64,000 bases of DNA from the NCBI RefSeq assembly GCF_029407905.1, contig NW_026577882.1, forward strand, positions 3,658,001 through 3,722,000, given 5' to 3'. The notes under the pieces are model-generated. The model saw only the letters and a program-made list of their open reading frames with translations, had not been told where the DNA came from and made no database searches. A program made the position numbers and the translations under genes. Shown piece after piece: positions 8,201 through 21,597 of this stretch. This stretch comes from Bubalus kerabau. Its lineage: Eukaryota > Chordata > Mammalia > Artiodactyla > Bovidae. Position 1 is the stretch's first letter. The number at the start of each line of letters is the position of its first letter.

Positions 8201-9493
8201 TGCTGGGAGCCGGCATATTGCATATTGAGTGAGGATCTGTAATAGCTCAACTGGAATTCTATCACTGCTGGGAGCCTGCGTGAGGCACTCCACCCATGAC
8301 AAAGGTCATGAGGAAGGAGGCTCGGCATACCCAAAGGCGGGATCGAGCCTCAGGAGTCCCCCTGGAAATTCTCGAGCATCTACCCCCAAAACCAGAGTCT
8401 GCCTACTTTCTGCTTTGTGCTTTCACCTACACCTCTGACTTTACGGGGGGCTGTCTCCCACTACCTCTCTCTGAAAAAAGAGTTAGCTTACAGCTCCAGT
8501 TAATAATTCTTGGATGTGACAGTGTTTCAACCTACAAACTCCTTTGGAAATCCTCTAGCCTGCCTGAATGGGTTTTTCCGGCCACATGTGATTGTTCAGA
8601 GCCTCCCAACTGTGAGAGGCAGGAGATGTTCTAAACTGCCTAAACACAGATTCCTTTGAGTAGTTAAAAGATTGATTAGAAATTGTATTGGTAAAGGGTT
8701 TTTCACTTGTTGGGCCAATGTTTGCTGCTAAGTCTCCATACTCCTTACCTACTGTGTCCTTGGCAGTGTATTGATTGATATAATGGGTGTATAGAAATGT
8801 AAAATGCCGCTTTGTCCAATGCTTTTTGGAAGGCTGGCGCCTGACTTTGGAATAATCACCTTTAGAGAAAGATAAGTTTCTTAAAATGTTAACAGGCCTC
8901 CGGGCCAGAAGATGATGTCAATCACCTGAACTTTTGCATATGATAAGTTTGCAGGAAGAAAGCCTGGCTTGCTGCATGACTCTACCCCTTCCCCCATTAT
9001 CCTCTATGCATACCTTAAGGTATAAAAACTACTTTGGAAAATAAAGTGCGGGCCTTGTTCACTGAAACTTGGTCTCCCCATGTCACTCTCTCTCCCAAAT
9101 TCCAGCTGAGCGTCCATCTGGAGCGCGGATGTCCTCTGCGACCATTTATTTGCCTGGGCTTCTAAGACCCACTCGAGAAGGTGTCTAAGGTGGGGCACCT
9201 TCCGCTATTCGAGAGGGCGCCTGCGGCCTCCGTGGTCAGAGCTAACATGGTGTCACGGGTTATATTGATTTTCCGCGTAAACCAAGCCACTCAGCTTCTT
9301 TTCTCCACTGAATTTTCCTACTGAGCTATCCTTATTTCAGCCGCTTTTCTCCACTGAATTTCCTCACTGAGCTATCCTTATTCTATTACTCTTTGTATCC
9401 TTAATTAAAGTGTAATTAAGCAGTTATTCCCTGACCCTCGCCTAGCCGTCTCTCCTTCGAATACCCTGGATCAGCCGGGGCTGGTCCCCGGCA
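8201..9493 (+). repeat. 3' LTR of provirus ERV-A (1,293 bp)
   Basis: The partner of the LTR at 623-1915 has the same ends, length, BovB-like extension (8201-8265), TATA box (9021-9027), AATAAA (9040-9045) and U5 duplication. Only about four substitutions separate the two. It is followed directly by the second copy of the target duplication. Confidence 0.9.
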
Positions 9494-9499
9494 GGCCTC
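9494..9499. other. Target site duplication of ERV-A, right copy
   Basis: GGCCTC is identical to 617-622. The satellite resumes in phase from this point. Confidence 0.9.
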
Positions 9500-12400
9500 G
9501 TCTTGTCTGAGGAAGGGAACCCCGCTGGCCTCTCGAGTTGCTCAGGGGGTCTCAGGCCCCTCGTCGAGCTGTGTGTGGAACCCGCGGGTCTTTGCGGACG
9601 ATGCACGGGGGTGGCAGGGCCCCTTCGTGTTGTGCCTTCACCCACAGGGTTGCCTTCGAAGAGGGGTCCGGGCCTCGGGTCCTTCTCAAGGGCGGACCGG
9701 GGAATCGGGTGCGTTCGGCATGTGGCCCCACCCACGTGGCTCGTCTCGAATTTCCTCGTGAGACCGGCCTCATCCTGAGGTGCGCCGGGAAGGCCGGGAA
9801 CCCCTTCCAGACCACGCAGGGGAATCGCCTCTCCTGTCGCGATCAGGAGGGGAGAAGGGGCTCAGAGGAAGCGGTGCCGGGACCCTCGGTGTTCCCCTCG
9901 AGGGAACCCGGCGTGTCGGGGGACTTTTGGGGGTCGCAGGAAGGCTGTCAGGGACCGTTTCGCCCTTCAGGGCGGAACAGGGGACTTCCCTTGAGACGCC
10001 GTCGCGGGCAAGGGCCTCATCTTGCCAAGAGGTGGGAACCACGTGGGTTTTCTCGAGTTGCGGCGGGATTCTCGAGTTACGACGGGGATCTCAGCCTTCC
10101 CTTTGGGTTGGCCCTGGCAAGCCCAATCTTCCCCTCGGGTTGCGAGGGAAAGCTGGGGGTTGCGCTCGAGTCACTGCAGGGCCGAAGAGACCTCACCTAG
10201 GCGTGTGTCCCGGACCTACTATTCCTCTCCAGGGAAGGCAGGGATCTCGGGGTTGCATTCCAGGCTCCCCCTGGGAGTCAGGCCTCGTCTCGAGGGGAGG
10301 CCAAGGATTCCGCTCTCCTCTCGAGTCGCGACGCGGGTCTCTTGGAGCCCCCTGAGCGGCCTCAAGGGAGTCCAGCCTCCTCTTCCGTTTGGAGAGAGGA
10401 CCCGGGATTGCTCTCCAGGCCATGCAGGAAGAGAAGGCCCTCAGCTCGCGAGGACGGGGGCGTCTCAGGGGTTTCCTCGAGCTGCGGCGCCCGTGGGGGT
10501 TTTCTCCCGAGGCACGACGAGGATCTCAGGGAGCCTCTCGTGCGGCGCCAGGGAAGTCAGGTCTCCATGCGCGTGGCGAGGGGAAGCGCGTCCTGGCTCT
10601 CGAGTCACGGGAGGGGCTAGGGCCTCGAGACGCGTTGAAGAAGGACTCTCGAGGTCTTTCTCGGGGGGCGGCGGGAAACCCTCGTGTCCCTCGCCTTCTG
10701 CCGGGGACCTTAGGGAACTTCCCAGGGTGCCTCTGAGAGGCGAGGGATCCTGTGGAGGTGGCGGGGCCCCTCGGGACTCCGCTGGGTCTGGCGCAACGGA
10801 AGAGGGCCTCACTTCGAGGGGAGGCAGGAACCTCAGGCTTCCTCTCCGTTTCGGACTCCGACCGCAGGGTCCCTGCAGAGTTGGGACAGGAGAGTCAGGT
10901 CTCGTCTTGTCTGAGGAAGGGAACCCCGCTGGCCTCTCGAGTTGCTCAGGGGGTCTCAGGCCCCTCGTCGAGCTGTGTGTGGAACCCGCGGGTCTTTGCG
11001 GACGATGCCCGGGGGTGGCAGTGCCCCTTCGTGTTGTGCCTTCCCCCACAGGGTTGCCTTCGAAGAGGGGTCCGGGCCTCGGGTCCTTCTCAAGGGCGGA
11101 CCGGGGAATCGGGGGCCTTCGGCATGTGGCCCCACCCACGTGGCTCGTCTCGAATTTCCTCGTGAGACCGGCCTCATCCTGAGGTGCGCCGGGAAGGCCG
11201 GGAACCCTTTCCAGACCACGCAGGGGAATCGCCTCTCCTGTCGCGATCAGGAGGGGAGAAGGGGCTCAGAGGAAGCGGGCCCGGGACAATCGGTGTTCCC
11301 CTCGAGGGAACCCGGCGTGTCGGGGGACTTTTGGGGGTCGCAGGAAGGCTGTCAGGGACCGTTTCGCCCTTCAGGGCGGAACAGGGGACTTCCCTTGAGA
11401 CGCCGTGGCGGGCAGAGGCCTCCTCTTGCCAAGAGGTGGGAACCACGTGGTTTTTCTCGAGTTGCGGCGGGATTCTCGACTTACGACGGGGATCTCAGCC
11501 TTCCCCTTGGGTTGGCCCTGGGAAGCCCAATCTTCCCCTCGGGTTGCGAGGGAAAGCTGGGGGTTGCGCTCGAGTCACCGCAGGGCCGAAGAGACCTCAC
11601 CTAGGCGTGTGTCCGGGACCTAATATTCCTCTCCAGGGAAGGCAGGGATCTCGGGGTTGCATTCCAGGCTCCCCGGGGGAGTCAGGCCTCGTCTCGAGGG
11701 GAGGCCAAGGACTCCGCTCTCCTCTCGAGTCGCGACGCGGGTCTCTTGGAGCCCCCTGAGCGGCCTCAAGGGAGTCCAGCCTCCTCTTCCGTTTGGAGAG
11801 AGGACACGGGATTGCTCTCCAGGCCATGCAGGAAGAGAAGGCCCTCAGCTCGCGAGGACAGGGGCGTCTCAGGGGTTTCCTCGAGCTGCGGCGCCCGTGG
11901 GGGTTTTCTCCCGAGGCACGACGAGGATCTCAGGGAGCCTCTCGTGCGGCGCCAGGGAAGTCAGGTCTCCATGCGCGTGGCGAGGGGGAGCGCGTCCTGG
12001 CTCTCGAGTCACGGGAGGGGACTAGGGCCTCGAGACGCGTTGAAGAAGGACTCTCGAGGTCTTTGTCGGGGGGCGGCGGGAAACCCTCGTGTCCCACGCC
12101 TTCTGCCGGGGACCTTAGCGAACTTCCCAGGGTGCCTCTGAGAGGCGAGGGATCCTGTGGAGGTGGCGGGGCCCCTCGGGACTCCACTGGGTCTGGCGCA
12201 ACGGAAGAGGGCCTCACCTCGAGGGGAGGCAGGAACCTCAGGCTTCCTCTCCGTTTCGGACTCCGACCGCAGGGTCCCTGCAGAGTTGGGACAGGAGAGT
12301 CAGGCCTCGTCTTGTCTGAGGAAGGGAACCCCGCTGGCCTCTCGAGTTGCTCAGGGGGTCTCAGGCCCCTCGTCGAGCTGTGTGTGGAACCCGCGGGTCT

Positions 12401-15400
12401 TTGCGGACGATGCCCGGGGGTGGCAGTGCCCCTTCGTTTTGTGCCTTCCCCCACAGGGTTGCCTTCGAAGAGGGGTCCGGGCCTCGGGTCCTTCTCAAGG
12501 GAGGACCGGGGAATCGGGGGCGTTCGGCCTGTGGCCCCACCCACGTGGCTCGTCTCGAATTTCCTCGTGAGACCGGCCTCATCCTGAGGTGCGCCGGGAA
12601 GGCCGGGAGCCCCTTCCAGACCACGCAGGGGAATCGCCTCTCCTGTCGCGATCAGGAGGGGAGAAGGGGCTCAGAGGAAGCGGTGCCGGGACCCTCGGTG
12701 TTCCCCTCGAGGGAACCCGGCGTGTCGGGGGACTTTTGGGGGTCGCAGGAAGGCTGTCAGGGACCGTTTCGCCCTTCAGGGCGGAACAGGGGACTTCCCT
12801 TGAGACGCCGTGGCGGGCAAGGGCCTCATCTTGCCAAGAGGTGGGAACCACGTGGTTTTTCTCGAGTTGCGGCGGGATTCTCGAGTTACGACGGGGATCT
12901 CAGCCTTCCCCTGGGGTTGGCCCTGGGAAGCCCAATCTTCCCCTCGGGTTGCGAGGGAAAGCTGGGGGTTGCGCTCGAGTCACCGCAGGGCCGAAGAGAC
13001 CTCACCTAGGCGTGTGTCCGGGACCTAATATTCCTCTCCAGGGAAGGCAGGGATCTCGGGGTTGCATTCCAGGCTCCCCCAGGGAGTCAGGCCTCGTCTC
13101 GAGGGGAAGCCAAGGACTCCGCTCTCCTCTCGAGTCGCGACGCGGGTCTCTTGGAGCCCCCTGAGCGGCCTCAAGGGAGTCCAGCCTCCTCTTCCGTTTG
13201 GAGAGAGGACCCGGGATTGCTCTCCAGGCCATGCAGGAAAAGAAGGCCCTCAGCTAGCGAGGACGGGGGCGTCACAGGGGTTTCCTCGAGCTGCGGCGCC
13301 CGTGGGGGTTTTCTCCCGAGGCGCGACGAGGACCTCAGGGAGCCTCACGTGCGGCGCCAGGGAAGTCAGGATTCCATGCGCGTGGCGAGGGGGAGCGCGT
13401 CCTGGCTCTCGAGTCACGGGAGGGGACTAGGGCCTCGAGACGCGTTGAAGAAGGACTCTCGAGGTCTTTCTCGGGGGGCGGCGGGAAACCCTCGTGTCCC
13501 TCGCCTTCTGCCGGGGACCTTAGGGAACTTCCCAGAGTGCCTCTGAGAGGCGAGGGATCCTGTGGAGGTGGCGGGGCCCCTCGGGACTCCGCTGGGTCTG
13601 GCGCAACGGAAGAGGGCCTCACCTCGAGGGGAGGCAGGAACCTCAGGCTTCCTCTCCGTTTCGGACTCCGACCGCAGGGTCCCTGCAGAGTTGGGACAGG
13701 AGAGTCAGGCCTCGTCTTGTCTGAGGTAGGGAACCCCGCTGGCCTCTCGAGTTGCTCAGGGGGTCTCAGGCCCCTCGTCGAGCTGTGTGTGGAACCCGCG
13801 GGTCTTTGCGGACGATGCCCGGGGGTGGCAGTGCCCCTTCGTGTTGTGCCTTCCCCCACAGGGTTGCCTTCGAAGAGGGGTCCTGGCCTCGGGTCCTTCT
13901 CAAGGGCGGACCGGGGAATCGGGGGCGTTCGGCATGTGGCCCCACCCACGCGGCTCGACTCGAATTTCCTCGTGAGACCGGCCTCATCCTGAGGTGCGCC
14001 GGGAAGGCCGGGAACCCCTTCCAGACCACGCAGGGGAATCGCCTCTCCTGTCGCGATCAGGAGGGGAGAAGGGGCTCAGAGGAAGCGGTGCCGGGACCCT
14101 CGGTGTTCCCCTCGGGGGAACCCGGCGTGTCGGGGGACTTTTGGGGGTCGCAGGAAGGCTGTCAGTGACCGTTTCGCCCTTCAGGGCGGAACAGGGGACT
14201 TCCCTTGAGACGCCGTGGCGGGCAAGGGCCTCCTCTTGCCAAGAGGTGGGAACCACGTGGTTTCTCTCGAGTTGCGGCGGGATTCTCGAGTTACGACGGG
14301 GATCTCAGCCTTCCCCTTGGGTTGGCCCTGGGAAGCCCAATCTTCCCCTCGGGTTGCGAGGGAAAGCTGGGGGTTGCGCTCGAGTCACTGCAGGGCCGAA
14401 GAGACCTCACCTAGGCGTGTGTCTGGGACCTCATATTCCTCTCCAGGGAAGGCAGGGATCTCGGGGTTGCATTCCAGGCTCCCCCGGGGAGTCAGGCCTC
14501 GTCTCGAGGGGAAGCCAAGGACTCCACTCTCCTCTCGAGTCGCGACGCGGGTCTCTTGGAGCCCCCTGAGCGGCCTCAAGGGAGTCCAGCCTCCTCTTCC
14601 GTTTGGAGAGAGGACCCGGGATGGCTCTCCAGGCCCTGCAGGAAGAGAAGGCCCTCAGCTCGCGAGGACGGGGGCGTCTCAGGGGTTTCCTCGAGCTTTG
14701 GCGCCCGTGGGGGTTTTCTCCCGAGGCACGACGAGGATCTCAGGGAGCCTCTCGTGCGGCGCCAGGGAAGTCAGGTCTCCATGCGCGTGGCGAGGGGGAG
14801 CGCGTCCTGGCTCTCGAGTCACGGGAGGGGACTAGGGCCTCGAGACGCGTTGAAGAAGGACTCTGGAGGTCTTTCTCGGGGTGGCGGCGGGAAACCTTCG
14901 TGTCCCTCGCCTTCTGCCGGGGACCTTAGGGAACTTGCCAGGGTGCCTCTGAGAGGCGAGGGATCCTGTGGAGGTGGCGGGGCCCCTCGGGACTCCGCTG
15001 GGTCTGGCGCAACGGAAGAGGGCCTCACCTCGAGGGGAGGCAGGAACCTCAGGCTTCCTCTCCGTTTCGGACTCCGACCGCAGGGTCCCTGCAGAGTTGG
15101 GACAGGAGAGTCAGGCCTCGTCTTGTCTGAGGAAGGGAACCCCGCTGGCCTCACGAGTTGCTCAGGGGGTCTCAGGCCCCTCGTCGAGCTGTGTGTGGAA
15201 CCCGCGGGTCTTTGCAGACGATGCACGGGGGTGGCAGTGCCCCTTCGTGTTGTGCCTTCCCCCACAGGGTTGCCTTCGAAGAGGGGTCCGGGCCTCGGGT
15301 CCTTCTCAAGGGCGGACCGGGGAATCGGGGGCGTTCGGCATGTGGCCCCACCCACGTGGCTCGTCTCGAATTTCCTCGTGGGACCGGCCTCATCCTGAGG

Positions 15401-18400
15401 TGCGCCGGGAAGGCCGGGAACCCCTTCCAGACCACGCAGGGGAATCGCCTCTCCTGTCGCGGTCAGGAGGGGAGAAGGGGCTCAGAGGAAGCGGTGCCGG
15501 GACCCTCGGTGTTCCCTTTGGGGGAACCCGGCGTGTCGGGGGACTTTTGGGGGTCGCAGGAAGGCTGTCAGGGACCGTTTCGCCCTTCAGGGCGGAACAG
15601 GGGACTTCCCTTGAGACGCCGTGGCGGGCAAGGGCCTCATCTTGCCAAGAGGTGGGAACCACGTGGTTTTTCTCGAGTTGCAGCGGGATTCTCGAGTTAC
15701 GACGGGGATCTCAGCCTTCCCCTTGGGTTGGCCCTGGGAAGCCCAATCTTCCCCTCGGGTTGCGAGGGAAAGCTGGGGGTTGCGCTCGAGTCACTGCAGG
15801 GCCGAAGAGACCTCACCTAGGCGTGTGTCCGGGACCTACTATTCCTCTCCAGGGAAGGCAGGGATCTCGGGGTTGCATTCCAGGCTCCCCCGGGGAGTCA
15901 GGCCTCGTCTCGAGGGGAAGCCAAGGACTCCGCTCTCCTCTCGAGTCGCGACGCGGGTCTCTTGGAGCCCCCTGAGCGGCCTCAAGGGAGTCCAGCCTCC
16001 TCTTCCGTTTGGAGAGAGGACCCGGGATTGCTCTCCAGGCCATGCAGGAAAAGAAGGCCCTCAGCTCGCGAGGACGGGGGCGTCTCAGGGTTTCCTCGAG
16101 CTTCGGCGCCCGTGGGGGTTTTCTCCCGAGGCACGACGAGGATCTCAGGGAGCCTCTCGTGCGGCGCCAGGGAAGTCAGGTCTCCATGCGCGTGGCGAGG
16201 GGGAGCGCGTCCTGGCTCTCGAGTCATGGGAGGGGACTAGGGCCTCGAGACGCGTTGAAGAAAGACTCTCGAGGTCTTTCTCGGGGGGGCGGCGGGAAAC
16301 CCTCGTTTCCCTCGCCTTCTGCCGGGGACCTTAGGGAACTTGCCAGGGTGCCTCTGAGAAGCGAGGGATCCTGTGGAGGTGGCGGGGCCCCTCGGGACTC
16401 CGCTGGGTCTGGCGCAACGGAAGAGGGCCTCACCTCGAGGGGAGGCAGGAACCTCAGGCTTCCTCTCCGTTTCGGACTCCGACCGCAGGGTCCCTGCAGA
16501 GTTGGGACAGGAGAGTCAGGCCTCGTCTTGTCTGAGGAAGGGAACCCCGCTGGCCTCTCGAGTTGCTCAGGGGGTCTCAGGCCCCTCGTCGAGCTGTGTG
16601 TGGAACCCGCGGGTCTTTGCGGACGATGCACGGGGGTGGCAGTGCCCCTTCGTGTTGTGCCTTCACCCACAGGGTTGCCTTCGAAGAGGGGTCCGGGCCT
16701 CGGGTCCTTCTCAAGGGCGGACCGGGGAATCGGGGGCGTTCGGCATGTGGCCCCACCCACGTGGCTCGTCTCGAATTTCCTCGTGGGACCGGCCTCATCC
16801 TGAGGTGCGCCGGGAAGGCCGGGAACCCCTTCCAGACCACGCAGGGGAATCGCCTCTCCTGTCGCGGTCAGGAGGGGAGAAGGGGCTCAGAGGAAGCGGT
16901 GCCGGGACCCTCGGTGTTCCCCTCGGGGGAAGCCGGCGTGTCGGGGGACTTTTGGGGGTCGCAGGAAGGCTGTCAGGGACCGTTTCGCCCTTCAGGGCGG
17001 AACAGGGGACTTCCCTTGAGACGCCGTGGCGGGCAAGGGCCTCATGTTGCCAAGAGGTGGGAACCACGTGGGTTTTCTCGAGTTGCGGCGGGATTCTCGA
17101 GTTACGACGGGGATCTCAGCCTTCCCCTTGGGTTGGCCCTGGGAAGCCCAGTCTTCCCCTCGGGTTGCGAGGGAAAGCTGGGGGTTGCGCTCGAATCACC
17201 GCAGGGCCGAAGAGACCTCAGCTAGGCGTGTGTCCGGGACCTAATATTCCTCTCCAGGGAAGGCAGGGATCTCGGGGTTGCATTCCAGGCTCCCCCGGGG
17301 AGTCAGGCCTCGTCTCGAGGGGAAGCCAAGGACTCCGCTCTCCTCTCGAGTCGCGACGCGGGTCTCTTGGAGCCCCCTGAGCGGCCTCAAGGGAGTCCAG
17401 CCTCCTCTTCCGTTTGGAGAGAGGACCCGGGATTGCTCTCCAGGCCCTGCAGGAAGAGAAGGCCCTCAGATCGCGAGGACGGGGGCGTCTCAGGGGTTTC
17501 GTCGAGCTGCGGCGCCCGTGGGGGTTTTCTCCCGAGGCACGACGAGGATCTCAGGGAGCCTCTCGTGCGGCGCCAGGGAAGTCAGGTCTCCATGCGCGTG
17601 GCGAGGGGGAGCGCGTCCTGGCTCTCGAGTCACGGGAGGGGACTAGGGCCTCGAGACGCGTTGAAGAAGGACTCTCGGGGTCTTTCTCGGGGGGCGGCGG
17701 GAAACCCTCGTGTCCCTCGCCTTCTGCCGGGGACCTTAGGGAACTTTCCAGGGTGCCTCTGAGAGGCGAGGGATCCTGTGGAGGTGGCGGGGCCCCTCGG
17801 GACTCCGCTGGGTCTGGCGCAACGGAAGAGGGCCTCACCTCGAGGGGAGGCAGGAACCTCAGGCTTCCTCTCCGTTTCGGACTCCGACCGCAGGGTCCCT
17901 GCAGAGTTGGGACAGGAGAGTCAGGCCTCGTCTTGTCTGAGGAAGGGAACCCCGCTGGCCTCTCGAGTTGCTCAGGGGGTCTCAGGCCCCTCGTCGAGCT
18001 GTGTGTGGAACCCGCGGGTCTTTGCGGACGATGCACGGGGGTGGCAGTGCCCCTTCGTGTTGTGCCTTCACCCACAGGGTTGCCTTCGAAGAGGGGTCCG
18101 GGCCTCGGGTCCTTCTCAAGGGCGGACCGGGGAATCGGGGGCGTTCGGCATGTGGCCCCACCCACGTGGCTCGTCTCGAATTTCCTCGTGGGACCGGCCT
18201 CATCCTGAGGTGCGCCGGGAAGGCCGGGAACCCCTTCCAGACCACGCAGGGGAATCGCCTCTCCTGTCGCGGTCAGGAGGGGAGAAGGGGCTCAGAGGAA
18301 GCGGTGCCGGGACCCTCGGTGTTCCCCTCGGGGGAACCCGGCGTGTCGGGGGACTTTTGGGGGTCGCAGGAAGTCTGTCAGGGACCGTTTCGCCCTTCAG

Positions 18401-19327
18401 GGCGGAACAGGGGACTTCCCTTGAGACGCCGTCGCGGGCAAGGGCCTCGTCTTGCCAAGAGGTGGGAACCACGTGGTTTTTCTCGAGTTGCGGCGGGATT
18501 CTCGAGTTACGACGGGGATCTCAGCCTTCCCCTTGGGTTGGCCCTGGGAAGCCCAATCTTCCCCTCGGGTTGCGAGGGAAAGCTGGGGGTTGCGCTCGAG
18601 TCACTGCAGGGCCGAAGAGACCTCACCTAGGCGTGTGTCCGGGACCTACTATTCCTCTCCAGGGAAGGCAGGGATCTCGGGGTTGCATTCCAGGCTCCCT
18701 CGGGGAGTCAGGCCTCTTCTCGAGGGGAAGCCAGGGACTCCGCTCTCCTCTCGAGTCGCGACGCGGGTCTCTTGGAGCCCCCTGAGCGGCCTCAAGGGAG
18801 TCCAGGCTCCTCTTCCGTTTGGAGAGAGGACCCGGGATTGCTCTCCAGGCCATGCAGGAAAAGAAGGCCCTCAGCTCGCGAGGACGGGGGCGTCTCAGGG
18901 GTTTCCTCGAGCTGCGGCGCCCGTGGGGGTTTTCTCCCGAGGCGCGACGAGGATCTCAGGGAGCCTCTTGTGCGGCGCCAGGGAAGTCAGGTCTCCATGC
19001 GCGTGGCGAGGGGAGCGCGTCCTGGCTCTCGAGTCACGGGAGTGGACTAGGGCCTCGAGACGCGTTGAAGAAGGACTCTCGAGGTCTTTGTCGGGAGGCG
19101 GCGGGAAACCCTCGTTTCCCTCGCCTTCTGCCGGGGACCTTAGGGAACTTCCCAGGGTGCCTCTGAGAGGCGAGGGATCCTGTGGAGGTGGCGGGGCCCC
19201 TCGGGACTCCGCTGGGTCTGGCGCCACGGAAGAGGGCCTCACCTCTAGGGGAGGCAGGAACCTCAGGCTTCCTCTCAGTTTCAGACTCCGACCGCAGGGT
19301 CCCTGCAGAGTTGGGACAGGAGAGTCA
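9494..19327. repeat. Satellite I (1.715-type) homogeneous array, seven monomers
   Basis: Seven head-to-tail monomers start at 9494, 10898, 12303, 13708, 15114, 16519 and 17924, with lengths of 1404-1406 bp. By eye they differ at only a few percent of positions. Length, GC content and internal short degenerate subrepeats (CTCGAGTTGCGGCGGGATTCTCGAGTTACGACGGGG type) fit cattle satellite I, whose published monomer is about 1.4 kb. Some variants are shared between neighbours (for example CGCGGTCAGG in the monomers from 15114, 16519 and 17924), as expected from local amplification. Long open frames on both strands reflect scarce stop codons in GC-rich sequence. Confidence 0.9.
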
Positions 19328-21597
19328 GGCCTCGTCTTGTCTGAGGAAGGGAACCCCGCTGGCCTCTCGAGTTGCTCGGGGGGTCTCAGGCCCCTCGTCG
19401 AGCTGTGTGTGGAACCCGCGGGTCTTTGCGGACGATGCCCGGGGGTGGCAGGGCCCCTTCGTGTTGTGCCTTCACCCACAGGGTTGCCTTCGAAGAGGGG
19501 TCCGGGCCTCGGGTCCTTCTCAAGGGCGGACCGGGGAATCGGGGGCGTTCGGCATGTGGCACCACCCACGTGGCTCGTCTCGAATTTCCTCGTGAGACCG
19601 GCCTCATCCTGAGGTGCGCCGGGAAGGCCGGGAACCCCTTCCAGACCACGCAGGGGAATCGCCTCTCCTGTCGCGATCAGGAGGGGAGAAGGGGCTCAGA
19701 GGAAGCGGTGCGGGACCCTCGGTGTTCCCCTCGGGGGAACCCGGCGTGTCGGGGGACTTTTGGGGGTCGCAGGAAGGCTGTCAGGGACCGTTTCGCCCTT
19801 CAGGGCGGAACACGGGACTTCCCTTGAGACGCCGTCCCGGGCAAGGGCCTCATCTTGCCAAGAGGTGGGAAGCACGTGGTTTTTCGCGACTTGCGGCGGG
19901 ATTCTCGATTTACGATGGGGATCTCCGCCTTCCTCTTGGGTTGGCCCTGGGAAGCCCAATCTTCCCCTCGAGTTGCGAGGGAAAGCTGGGGGTTGCGCTC
20001 CAGTCATTGCAGGGGCCAAGAGACCTCACCTAGTCGTGTGTCCGGGACCTAATATTCCTCTCCAGGGAAGGCGGGGATCTCGGGGTTGCATTCCAGGCAC
20101 CCCCGGTGAGTCAGGCCTCGTCTCGAAGGGAAGCCAATGCCTCCGATCTCCTCTCGAGTCGCGACGCGGATCTCTTGGAGCCCCCTGAGCGGCTTCAAGG
20201 GAGTCCAGCCTCCTCTTCAGTTTGGAGAGAGAACTCGTGATTGGTCTCCAGGCCATGCAGGAAAATAAGGCCCTCATCTCGCGATGACCGGTGTGTCTCA
20301 TGTGTTTCCTCGAGCTGCCGCGCCAGTGTGGGTTTCCTCACGAGGTACGATGAGGAACTCATGGAGCCTCTCGTGCAGTGCCAGGTTAGTCAGGTCTCCA
20401 TGCGCTTGGCGAGGGGGAGCGTGTCATGGCTCTCGAGTCATGGTAGGGGAATCGCGACTCAACACATTTTGAAGCACTATCGAGGTCTTTCTCGAGTCAC
20501 GGCAGAAAACCCAGGGGTCCCTCGACTTGTGCCTGTGACCTCAGGGATCTTCTTTTTGTGCCTCTGAGAACTCAAGGATACTGTGGAGTTGGTAGGGGCC
20601 TCTCGGGACTCCACTGGTTGTGGTGCAATGGAAGAGGGCTTCGTCTCGAGTGGACGCAGGAACCTCAGGCTTCCTCTCCGTTTCTGACTCGGATCCCATG
20701 GTCCCTGCAGAATAGGGACAAGAGAGTCACACCTAGTCTTCTGTTGAGGAATGGACCTTCGTTTGCCTTTCGAGTTGTTTACAGGGTGACAGGCCACTTG
20801 TCAAAATGTCTGTGGGACCTGCAGGTTTTTCTGGACGATGCACGCGGGTGTCAGTGCCCCTTCGTGTTGTGCCTTCATCCACAGGTTTTCCTTCAAAGAG
20901 GTGTGCTGGCATCGGGTTCTTTTCAAGAGTGGACCGTGAAATTGGGGTCTTTCGACATGTGGCACCACCCACGAGGCTACGTCTCGAACTTCCTCATGAG
21001 ACCGGCCTCATCCTGAGGTGCGCCCGGAAGGTCGGGAACCCCTTGCAGACAGAGAAGGGGAGTCGACCCTCCTGTCGCAATCAGGAGAGGAGAAGGGGCT
21101 CAGATGAAGTGGTGCCGGGAACCTCGGTGTTCCCCTTGAGTGAGTCTGGTATGTCGCGGAACTTTTGGGGTCGCATCAAGGGTGCCAAGTACCGTTTCGC
21201 ACTTCAGGATGGAACGTGGGACTTCTCTTGAGATGCTGTAGCGGACAAAGGGCCTCATCTTGCGATGACGAGGGAAGCACGTGGTTTTTCTCGAGTTGCG
21301 GTGGGATTCTCGAGTTACGACGGGGAATTCAGGCTTCCTCTTGTGTTGGCCCAGGAAGTCTAATCTTCCATTCGAGTTGCCAGGGAGAGCTGGGGATTGG
21401 GCTCCATTCACTGAAGGGCAAACTAGACCTCATCTAGGCTTGTATCCAGGACTTAATGTTCCTCTCCATAGGCGACAGGGATTTGGGGTTGCATTCCATA
21501 CTCACCCGGGGAGTCAGGCCTCATCTCGAGGGGAAGCAAAGGACTCCACTCTCTTCTCGAGTCGCGACAGGTATCTCTTGGAGCCCACTGAGTGGTC
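19328..21597. repeat. Decaying edge of the satellite I array
   Basis: The monomer from 19328 starts like its neighbours, then diverges progressively: modestly from about 19700 and strongly from about 20215. A further partial monomer from about 20729 is highly divergent and resembles the 38-57 kb monomers. The satellite stops at about 21597 within the CTTGGAGCCCACTGAGTGG word, where a different tandem repeat begins. This fits the expectation that array edges escape homogenisation. Confidence 0.85.

Noticed and set aside
10022..19612. Long open frames (up to 386 codons) recurring in every satellite monomer on both strands
   Set aside because: They recur with the 1,405-bp period in several overlapping frames at once. 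The compositions are arginine-, glycine-, serine- and proline-rich, as expected from GC-rich repeats with few stop codons. The frames break in the diverged monomers, so there is no sign of coding constraint.
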